A stretch of DNA of 12,862 nt from Bifidobacteriaceae bacterium. Its GTDB lineage: Bacteria; Actinomycetota; Actinomycetes; Actinomycetales; Bifidobacteriaceae. The notes under the pieces are model-generated. The model saw only the letters and a list, made by a program, of their open reading frames with translations. It was not told the DNA's origin and ran no database searches. This document shows positions 7,411-12,862 of this stretch, in pieces (the first letter of the stretch is position 1; every line of letters starts with the position of its first letter). A program made the position numbers and the translations under genes. The stretch lies in NCBI GenBank assembly GCA_030530905.1, contig JAUMUB010000022.1, forward strand, positions 1 through 12,862, read 5' to 3'.

Positions 7411-7932
7411 TCATGCAGCCTTTTCCTGCTTTTCGCGGAGCGCATCCACAGTGCGTACTGCCTTAGTAGGCAAAGCAACAAATGTGTATGCAGCCTTGGA
7501 GAGCATACCCTTGAGCATGCCAGCTGTCTGAGAAAGCAATTCTGGACGAGACTTGAGATCTGCCAAATGCTTTGCACCCTCAGCATCATAAACAGTTCCA
7601 TCAGCGAAACCGCCTCTGATTACGAGAGCCTTGTTTTCCTTAGCAAAGTCACGCAAAATCTTTGCTGCTTCAATGAAATCACCCTTGACAAAGGTAATTG
7701 CGATTGGGCCGGTAAGAAGATCGTCAAGACCTTCAACGCCAGCTTCTTTTGCAGCGATTCGTGCGAGAGTGTTCTTTGCCACGGAGTAGGAAGTATCGCG
7801 GCCTAGCTTTTCACGCAAATCAGAAATCTGCGGAACTGTAAGCCCGCGGTACTCAGTCAGGTAAATCGCATCAGCATCAGCGAACTGTGCCTTAAGTTCT
7901 GCGACTACCGCTTCCTTTTCGGGCCTTTTCAT
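7411..7932 (-). CDS. rplJ: 50S ribosomal protein uL10
   Basis: The 173-residue protein is a typical bacterial uL10. It has 'YLTEYRGLTVPQISDLR' (about 24-40) and 'SVAKNTLARIAA' (about 50-61) in the rRNA-binding N-terminal domain, then the central 'GPIAITFVKGD' region. An Ala/Lys-rich C-terminal helix (about 150-173) carries the L12 dimers. L10 anchors the stalk to 23S rRNA and, in characterised bacteria, the L10-L12 complex also binds its own mRNA leader. The ATG at 7930-7932 is preceded by AAGGAAGGA with a 5-nt spacer. It is the first gene of rplJ-rplL and sits behind a structured leader with an intrinsic terminator. Confidence 0.98.
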   Translation of the reverse strand: MKRPEKEAVVAELKAQFADADAIYLTEYRGLTVPQISDLREKLGRDTSYSVAKNTLARIAAKEAGVEGLDDLLTGPIAITFVKGDFIEAAKILRDFAKENKALVIRGGFADGTVYDAEGAKHLADLKSRPELLSQTAGMLKGMLSKAAYTFVALPTKAVRTVDALREKQEKAA

Positions 7933-7981
7933 GGCGTTCCTTCCTTACTCAACCATTGAATAGAAGGTAGGCGCTGGACAT

Positions 7982-8008
7982 AAAAAAAGCCCTGCACGCA
8001 AGCAGAGC
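7982..8008 (-). terminator. Intrinsic terminator (attenuator) in the rplJ leader
   Basis: On the minus strand, GCTCTGC (8002-8008) pairs with GCAGGGC (7989-7995) around a 6-nt loop. The result is a 7-bp stem with one U.G pair, followed directly by seven T residues. It lies about 50 nt upstream of the rplJ start and downstream of the L10-type leader structure. Its position between promoter and gene points to regulated premature termination. Confidence 0.75.
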
Positions 8009-8040
8009 ACACCAAAACGCATAAAACACGTCATAATACT

Positions 8041-8104
8041 CAACCTGCGCTGGCTTGGCTATGCCAAACTTCGAGAACCTACGGATCTAACCAACGGTCT
8101 GTGG
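8041..8104 (-). promoter_or_regulatory. L10-type autoregulatory leader RNA
   Basis: The minus-strand RNA contains a helix of CGUUGG (8091-8096) with CCAGCG (8048-8053), six base pairs with one G.U. It is flanked by AGACC on one side and by GCAGGU, with an unpaired bulge of about 3 nt, on the other. This looks like the kink-turn element of L10 leaders. Inside is a second hairpin, GUUUGGC-AUA-GCCAAGC (8053-8069). In known cases the L10-L12 complex binds this element to control rplJ-rplL expression. Identification is by hand-folding and context; a covariance-model search was not possible. Confidence 0.7.
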
Positions 8105-8116
8105 TTTACGTACTAG

Positions 8117-8122
8117 AATATA
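8117..8122 (-). promoter_or_regulatory. Candidate -10 box for rplJ-rplL
   Basis: TATATT on the minus strand lies just upstream of the leader structure, so transcription would start near 8108-8112 and include the whole leader. I see no good -35 box at the right distance, only an A-rich stretch further upstream (around 8140-8147). Confidence 0.35.
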
Positions 8123-8245
8123 CGCGACTTGATAGACATATTTTTTTCTCGTGTCGCATTAGCTTTACTCGCAGTATCCAGCGATAATATATTTCTCTTT
8201 TTCGATATTTATTTACGCCAGTTTATTATTCCAACAGCTAATATA

Positions 8246-8281
8246 AAGATTGTGCACTCTTAGAAAGAGGTGCACAATCTT
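8246..8281 (-). terminator. Intrinsic terminator after the purine permease gene
   Basis: A long hairpin has outer arms AAGATTGTGCAC (8246-8257) and GTGCACAATCTT (8270-8281) and an inner TCTT/AAGA pairing with one bulged base. On the minus strand it is followed by TTATATT. It lies about 55 nt past the permease stop codon. The rest of the spacer towards the rplJ promoter (8150-8245) shows nothing I can name. Confidence 0.75.
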
Positions 8282-8334
8282 ATTCGCCTATTATTGAAAA
8301 TATTTATTTATATTATTGATACTGTAGTAATTAA

Positions 8335-9729
8335 TTACAGTAATGTTTGAATTACGAAGTTAAGAATAAATAATGCAGAAACAATCCACACCATTGGATG
8401 AACTTCGCGAGCCTTACCTACGCAAGTCTTTACAATGCAGAACATGATGAAGCCAGCAGCAATACCATAAGAAATGGAGTATGCTAATGCCATGAATACT
8501 GCTGCAAAGAATGCAGGGATTGCTTCAGTAATATCAGTCCAGTTGATTTCTTTAAGACTTGATACCATCATGCAGCCTACTAAGACCAAAGCGCCAGCAG
8601 TTGCTGCAGAAGGAACTGCAGAAATCACAGGTGCGAAGAAAATAGAGAGTGCGAAACATGCGGATACAACTAATGAAGTTAAGCCAGTACGACCGCCAGC
8701 ACCAATACCTGCTGCTGATTCAACATAAGTAGTTGTGTTAGAAGTACCGAAAATAGAACCGATAGAAGTTGCTACAGAGTCTGCAAACAAAGCACGATCC
8801 ATCTTGGAGCTGAAACCATGACTGGATTCCATTAACTTCTCATCCTCTTCAGAGAAGATGCCGCTGCGACGACCAGTACCAATAAAAGTACCGATAGTGT
8901 CAAAGGTATCAGACATGGAGAATGCGAAAATAGTGAGCAACACTAATGGAATACGAGCTGTGTTTGAGAACAAAGCTGGGAAGCCTTCAGGAGAGAAAAT
9001 AGCACCGAAAGTAGTTGGGAGCTGTGAGAATACTTCGCCCACGCTAACAGACTGAGCCATTGAAGTAAGACCTAAAGGAATACCAATAACTGTGGTAATA
9101 ACGATTGAAAGTAACAAACCGCCCTTAACTTTAAGAACAGTAAACACAATAGCTAATACAAGTCCAATAAGGAATAGCCATAATGTTGGGTCGCTAAATG
9201 TTGCAATACCTGGAGTAGCACCAGTTGCAAGACCTTGACCAGCAGCCTTAGTATCTTTTGGAGTAAACTTAATAAGATCAACGTTCAGTAAGCCAACGTA
9301 TGCGACGAAAACACCAATACCTGCACCAATAGCATGTTGGAGCATTGGTGGAATTGATTGAATAATAATCTTACGAATACGTGTTACGGTGATAATCACG
9401 TTAATCAAACCGCATAAGAACACCATGCACAATGCTTCTTGCCATGTGAATTTCAAAGCGAAGCAAACTGTGTATGTGAAGAATGCATTCAAACCCATAC
9501 CTGGAGCCTGTGCGTAAGGCACATTTGCGAAAAGACCCATTACTAATGTGCCTGCAATAGAAGCGATGATGGTTGCTAAGAACACACCGCCCCAAGGCAT
9601 ACCAGCCTGAGAAAGAATACCTGGATTAACAACAATAATATATGACATTGCGAAGAAGGTAGTAATACCAGCAACCACTTCAGTAGAAACAGTAGTGCCG
9701 TTCTCCTTCAAATGGAAAAACTTTTCCAT
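8335..9729 (-). CDS. NCS2-family purine permease, AzgA-like
   Basis: This 464-residue polytopic membrane protein matches the AzgA-type (adenine/guanine/hypoxanthine) branch of NCS2 transporters: 'AGITTFFAMSYIIVVNPGIL' (20-39), 'APGMGLNAFF' (75-84), 'SDTFDTIGTFIG' (273-284) and 'GTSNTTTYVESAAGI' (328-342), with about a dozen hydrophobic segments. Such proteins import purine bases with protons. The exact substrate cannot be read from the sequence; hypoxanthine, guanine and adenine are the candidates. The ATG at 9727-9729 was chosen because AAGGAAG lies 6 nt upstream and family similarity begins at MEKFF. A TTG-initiated extension to 9813 is in frame but reads through the leader and lacks membrane or family features. 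The gene is a single-gene transcript with its own promoter, a leader of about 150 nt and a terminator. Confidence 0.92.
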   Translation of the reverse strand: MEKFFHLKENGTTVSTEVVAGITTFFAMSYIIVVNPGILSQAGMPWGGVFLATIIASIAGTLVMGLFANVPYAQAPGMGLNAFFTYTVCFALKFTWQEALCMVFLCGLINVIITVTRIRKIIIQSIPPMLQHAIGAGIGVFVAYVGLLNVDLIKFTPKDTKAAGQGLATGATPGIATFSDPTLWLFLIGLVLAIVFTVLKVKGGLLLSIVITTVIGIPLGLTSMAQSVSVGEVFSQLPTTFGAIFSPEGFPALFSNTARIPLVLLTIFAFSMSDTFDTIGTFIGTGRRSGIFSEEDEKLMESSHGFSSKMDRALFADSVATSIGSIFGTSNTTTYVESAAGIGAGGRTGLTSLVVSACFALSIFFAPVISAVPSAATAGALVLVGCMMVSSLKEINWTDITEAIPAFFAAVFMALAYSISYGIAAGFIMFCIVKTCVGKAREVHPMVWIVSALFILNFVIQTLL

Positions 9730-9880
9730 AAATAACTTCCTTGGGTTGTGCGGCTGTGATGCATATACCTGTGCAAAACAACCGGCGAGAATTGCGACTC
9801 GCCCGGGAAACAACTAATCTGTATGAGCTATTGCGAGGGTATTCAACAACACATATCGTAATAGATTAATTGAACTCCGA
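9730..9880 (-). promoter_or_regulatory. Long structured 5' leader of the purine permease gene
   Basis: Between the predicted promoter and the start codon lie about 150 nt with clear pairing potential on the minus strand. Segment b, GGGCGAG (9798-9804), can pair with upstream segment a, CUCGC (9833-9837), or with downstream segment c, CUCGCC (9784-9789), but not with both. Further down, GGUUGU (about 9778-9785) can pair with ACAACC just upstream of the ribosome binding site. Mutually exclusive helices before a purine transporter suggest a regulatory RNA. I looked for the classical purine riboswitch core and did not find it. Confidence 0.45.
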
Positions 9881-9888
9881 ACTATTTC

Positions 9889-9916
9889 ATTATACATATT
9901 CATATATACTTTTTAA
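9889..9916 (-). promoter_or_regulatory. Probable promoter of the purine permease gene
   Basis: A perfect TATAAT -10 box (9889-9894, minus strand) lies 16 nt downstream of a weaker TTAAAA -35 box (9911-9916). It sits between the pstB terminator and the permease leader, where a promoter is needed. The -10 box is convincing; the -35 box less so. Confidence 0.55.
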
Positions 9917-9980
9917 CTTTTATTAAGGTTTATATGATAATAGCGGAAAATATCATACAAATAATCTTTGTAGCATATAT

Positions 9981-10007
9981 AAAAAGGCTGGTGAAAACTC
10001 ACCAGCC
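9981..10007 (-). terminator. Intrinsic terminator of the pst operon
   Basis: The arms GGCTGGTGA (9986-9994) and TCACCAGCC (9999-10007) form a perfect 9-bp stem with an AAAC loop (plus strand). On the minus strand five T residues and then an AT-rich run follow. It lies 23 nt after the pstB stop codon. Confidence 0.9.
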
Positions 10008-10030
10008 CAACATAAAAATCGATGCGAAGA

Positions 10031-10810
10031 TCAGCCAAAACGACCAGAAATATAGCGTTCAGCTTCCTCATTTTGAGGGTTGTTAAACATAGTCGCAGTA
10101 TCCGCAAAATAAGACAAATGCCCTGGCTGCCCTACTGCTTTCAAATTAAAGAATGCGGTGTAATCGGCAATACGAGCTGCCTGCTGCATATTATGCGTAA
10201 CAATAACAATCGTATATTCGTTCTTCAACTCGTTAATTAAGTCTTCAACAGCTAGAGTGGAAATTGGATCCAAAGCAGAACAAGGCTCATCCATAAGCAA
10301 AACCTGTGGATGCACAGCCACTGCACGAGCAATACATAAACGCTGCTGTTGACCACCTGATAAACCAACACCTGGCTTATCCAAACGATCTTTAACCTCA
10401 TTCCATAAGTTTGCGCCACGAAGTGCCCACTCTACTAAATCGTCTGCATCGCCTTTAGAAATCTTGCGATTGTTCAAACGAACACCAGCAAGCACATTCT
10501 CACGAATGGACATGGTAGGGAATGGATTTGGACGCTGGAACACCATGCCAACATCGCGGCGAACCTCAACAGGATCAACATCGCTATCGTAAAGATTCTT
10601 ACCCTCAAGCAAAACTTCACCCTCAACACGCGCGCCAGGGATAATTTCATGCATACGATCAAGAGTGCGTAATACGGTAGATTTTCCACAACCTGAAGGG
10701 CCGATAAAAGCAGTCACATTATCTGCTTTGATATTAATATTCACATCTTCCACGGCAAGAACATCGCCGTAATAAATATTCAAGTTTTTAACATCAATTC
10801 GTTGTCCCAT
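10031..10810 (-). CDS. pstB: Phosphate ABC transporter ATP-binding protein PstB
   Basis: This is a 259-residue ABC ATPase with every motif intact: Walker A GPSGCGKS (37-44), Q-loop FQRPNPFP (91-98, which carries the family-typical NPFP), signature LSGGQQQR (150-157), Walker B LLMDEP (171-176) and switch histidine H206. The '[19 protein letters not shown]' and '[13 protein letters not shown]' segments are diagnostic for PstB. It drives phosphate import through PstC/PstA at the inner face of the membrane. The ATG at 10808-10810 has AAGGA 5 nt upstream. It is the last gene of the operon, 28 nt after pstA and followed by a clear terminator. No PhoU gene follows in this window. Confidence 0.98.
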   Translation of the reverse strand: MGQRIDVKNLNIYYGDVLAVEDVNINIKADNVTAFIGPSGCGKSTVLRTLDRMHEIIPGARVEGEVLLEGKNLYDSDVDPVEVRRDVGMVFQRPNPFPTMSIRENVLAGVRLNNRKISKGDADDLVEWALRGANLWNEVKDRLDKPGVGLSGGQQQRLCIARAVAVHPQVLLMDEPCSALDPISTLAVEDLINELKNEYTIVIVTHNMQQAARIADYTAFFNLKAVGQPGHLSYFADTATMFNNPQNEEAERYISGRFG

Positions 10811-10838
10811 AATATTCCTTACTGTTCTTTATGGAAGA

Positions 10839-11843
10839 TTATCGTCCAGATTTCACTGAGAACACTTTAGCCACAACTCGACCAAGTAGATTCAAAATTA
10901 ACACAATAATAATCAGCATTAATGCAGCAGCCCAAGCACGCTCTACAGGAATAGTTGGTACGCAAGCACTACCAGCAGATTTCATACAAGTTACTGACAT
11001 CTTGCTATATTCCTGATAAACGTACACAGGTAACGTAGTCATTTGTCCTTTGAACAAATTGAAATTCGTATTAACAATAAAACCTGCAGTCATTAACAAA
11101 GGCGCAGTTTCACCAATAATTCGAGCAATTGCCAAAATTACGCCTGAAATAATACCTGGAAGTGCTGTGCGCAATACTATTTTCGTAATAGTACGCTGCT
11201 TAGTAACACCCAAAGCGTATGAGGCTTCGCGCAAATCGTTTGGTACAATTTTTAGCATTTCAACACTGGATTTAACTACTGTAGGAATCATCAGTAAGGA
11301 TAATGCCACAGCACCCTCAAAACCAATAATCGTACCTGCGCCAAATAACATAGTGAACATTGAGAACGCAAACAAACCTGCAACAATTGACGGAATACCG
11401 CTCATCACATCAACTAGCATGTTTACAGCATTAGCAAACTTACCTTTATGTGCATATTCCACCAGATATACAGCACACATTAAACCAATTGGCACTGAAA
11501 TAAGCATCGCACACAAAGTGATCTCAATCGTACCAACAATTGCATGAAGAATACCGCCGTATCCGCCTGACGGCGTTGGCATACCACCAATCACATATGT
11601 CATATTGTACGAGAGGAAATTTAAATTTAAACGCTTAATGCCATAGAAAAGTGTTGTACAAATAACGGAGATTAGTGGAATAAGTGCAATAACAAAAGCC
11701 AAAGAAATGATAATTGTCATCACTGCATTCTTGCGCTTACGAGCTGCAAGAAAAGAGCGAGTTGGCTTGAACTTGTCGAAATCAATAACAGGTGCAGTGG
11801 AATTCGTGCGATTCACAGTTGAGTTTGTTTGCGAAGAAGACAT
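10839..11843 (-). CDS. pstA: Phosphate ABC transporter permease PstA
   Basis: The 334-residue permease has a 40-residue hydrophilic N-terminus, a first membrane segment (about 41-66) and five more hydrophobic segments. The EAA loop (about 206-229, 'EASYALGVTKQRTI...ALPG') couples it to PstB. 'IPSIVAGLFAF' (150-160) and 'ARIIGETAPLL' (240-250) are typical PstA signatures. It forms half of the phosphate channel with PstC. The ATG at 11841-11843 overlaps the pstC stop as TAATG, indicating translational coupling. A stretch between the last two membrane segments (about 281-301) carries two cysteines, C286 and C294, probably on the outer face. It could be a disulfide loop specific to this lineage. 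Confidence 0.97.
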   Translation of the reverse strand: MSSSQTNSTVNRTNSTAPVIDFDKFKPTRSFLAARKRKNAVMTIIISLAFVIALIPLISVICTTLFYGIKRLNLNFLSYNMTYVIGGMPTPSGGYGGILHAIVGTIEITLCAMLISVPIGLMCAVYLVEYAHKGKFANAVNMLVDVMSGIPSIVAGLFAFSMFTMLFGAGTIIGFEGAVALSLLMIPTVVKSSVEMLKIVPNDLREASYALGVTKQRTITKIVLRTALPGIISGVILAIARIIGETAPLLMTAGFIVNTNFNLFKGQMTTLPVYVYQEYSKMSVTCMKSAGSACVPTIPVERAWAAALMLIIIVLILNLLGRVVAKVFSVKSGR

Positions 11844-12799
11844 TATGCACCAACTTTCTTCGTGGTAATACGTTTAGCCACATAATTCACAAGAAATGTG
11901 ATTACAAACAGAACCAAACCTGTGGCAATAAGCACTGAAACGCCCATTGCATTAGCCTCTGGATATTGAGAAGCAATATTCGCAGAAATCGTCTGATTTT
12001 TGGAGGCTTGAAGTAAACGCAATGAGTAGGTGAACCCCGGTGAAAGAATCATCAACACAGCCATAGTCTCACCTAAAGCACGTCCTAAACCAAGCATTGA
12101 AGCGGAAATTACACCAGATTTACCAAATGGCAGCACTGCAAGTTTGATCATTTCCCAACGAGTAGCACCTAATGCTAAAGCAGCTTCTTCTTGCAAACGA
12201 GGTGTTTGTAAGAAAATATCACGAGATAAAGAAGTGATAATCGGCAAAATCATGACGGCTAAAACAATAGACACTGTTGCCACAGTGCGAGGAGGGTTCG
12301 CGGCAGGACCTGCAAAGAATGGTATCCAACCAAAAAATTGAGCTACCCAATTCCAAAATGGCGCAATCGCTGGAACAAAAACTGTACCACCCCATAAACC
12401 GTAAATAACAGATGGAATTGCTGCAAGAATATCAACCACGTAGCTTAACACGGAAGCTAATTTCTTAGGCGCATAGTGAGAAATAAACAGCGCAATACCA
12501 ATAGAAATAAATAATGAAAAGAACAGCGCAATCGCTGACACTACGATCGTACCAAAAATCAGGGGGCCAACGTATTCAAAAAAGTTATGAGCCTTACCAC
12601 CGGTAAGAGATTCAATAGTTTGAGTGACCTGCGACTGATCTGTACCTAAAATTGGCCATGCTTTAAATAGTAAGAATAATGCAACTGAAGCAAGAACAAC
12701 GAGAATAATAATGCCACATGTATAAGCTAAACTCTTAAACAGTTTATCTTTCATCTTCGCACTTGCATGTTTTGATGAAGTACTATCCGAAGAAGTCAC
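11843..12799 (-). CDS. pstC: Phosphate ABC transporter permease PstC
   Basis: The protein is 318 residues from the chosen GTG start at 12797-12799. A TTG at 12812-12814 is in frame upstream, but the AAGGGAG ribosome binding site lies inside that extension, 5 nt before the GTG, so the GTG is the likely start. After a hydrophilic Ser/Lys-rich N-terminus come six predicted membrane segments (first about 28-46). 'DILAAIPSVIYGLWG' (about 123-137) is a hallmark of PstC, and the EAA loop 'EAALALGATRWEMIKLAVLP' (205-224) is the PstB contact. 'LGRALGETMAVLM' (about 238-250) is also typical. It pairs with PstA to form the channel. The upstream 63 nt to the window edge show no clear pstS end; pstS and any promoter are expected beyond the edge. 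Confidence 0.97.
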   Translation of the reverse strand: MTSSDSTSSKHASAKMKDKLFKSLAYTCGIIILVVLASVALFLLFKAWPILGTDQSQVTQTIESLTGGKAHNFFEYVGPLIFGTIVVSAIALFFSLFISIGIALFISHYAPKKLASVLSYVVDILAAIPSVIYGLWGGTVFVPAIAPFWNWVAQFFGWIPFFAGPAANPPRTVATVSIVLAVMILPIITSLSRDIFLQTPRLQEEAALALGATRWEMIKLAVLPFGKSGVISASMLGLGRALGETMAVLMILSPGFTYSLRLLQASKNQTISANIASQYPEANAMGVSVLIATGLVLFVITFLVNYVAKRITTKKVGA

Positions 12800-12862
12800 A
12801 TTTACTCCCTTCAAGTCTCTACCGACATTCTAAAAACAAAGGATTAACAGTAGCTGTGGGTG

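Noticed and set aside
9730..9813. TTG-initiated N-terminal extension of the purine permease
   Set aside because: Family similarity begins at the ATG at 9729, which has an excellent ribosome binding site. The extension overlaps the structured leader and has no membrane or signal character.
9730..9880. Classical purine riboswitch upstream of the permease
   Set aside because: The conserved core of the guanine/adenine aptamer is not present on the minus strand, so I only describe a structured leader.
11050..11547. A 165-codon open frame on the plus strand within pstA
   Set aside because: It lies wholly antisense to the well-supported pstA gene, has no ribosome binding site of note and shows no recognisable protein features. 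It is a by-product of codon use on the opposite strand.
12030..12341. A 103-codon plus-strand open frame within pstC
   Set aside because: It is antisense to an intact pstC gene, with composition typical of a reverse-complement reading of a membrane protein.
12800..12814. TTG start for PstC at 12814
   Set aside because: The AAGGGAG ribosome binding site lies inside this extension and is spaced correctly for the GTG at 12799.

Overview
The window looks like a chromosomal segment from a low-GC member of the Bifidobacteriaceae, most likely Gardnerella or a close Bifidobacterium relative. This is inferred from the AT-rich but actinobacterial-looking proteins, the bifidobacterial style of L10 and bL12, AAGGA-type ribosome binding sites, and the use of GTG and TTG starts. 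I cannot confirm the species without a search. I saw no transposase, integrase, tRNA, rRNA or CRISPR array, and the reading frames look intact, so this is ordinary core chromosome rather than an island.

Layout. The left end (1-1071) carries two plus-strand genes: a FmdB-type zinc-ribbon protein and a membrane-anchored SAF/CpaB-like protein. Everything else is on the minus strand. Read in the direction of transcription (right to left), it runs: pstC-pstA-pstB (phosphate import, with pstS presumably just outside the right edge) and a terminator; an NCS2 purine permease with a long structured leader and its own terminator; rplJ-rplL behind an L10-type leader with an intrinsic terminator in it, followed by a strong terminator; a two-gene operon of an FHA-domain protein and a 1203-residue helicase/nuclease-like protein, ending in a strong terminator; and a 68-residue conserved-looking hypothetical protein that converges on the SAF gene.

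Function. The Pst genes form the membrane channel (PstC, PstA) and ATPase (PstB) of a high-affinity phosphate importer. The permease supplies purine bases. L10 and L12 build the ribosomal stalk and probably regulate their own mRNA through the leader. The most unusual part is the FHA/helicase-like pair. The large protein keeps the layout of an SF1 helicase fused to a C-terminal MTES_1575-type endonuclease domain, yet the residues expected for ATP hydrolysis and DNA cleavage appear replaced throughout. Its translationally coupled partner has an intact phosphothreonine-binding FHA domain, a long acidic Glu/Gln linker and a C-terminal leucine-rich-variant-like segment. I read this as a possible phospho-regulated scaffold or pseudoenzyme module, and it is the best candidate here for undescribed biology.
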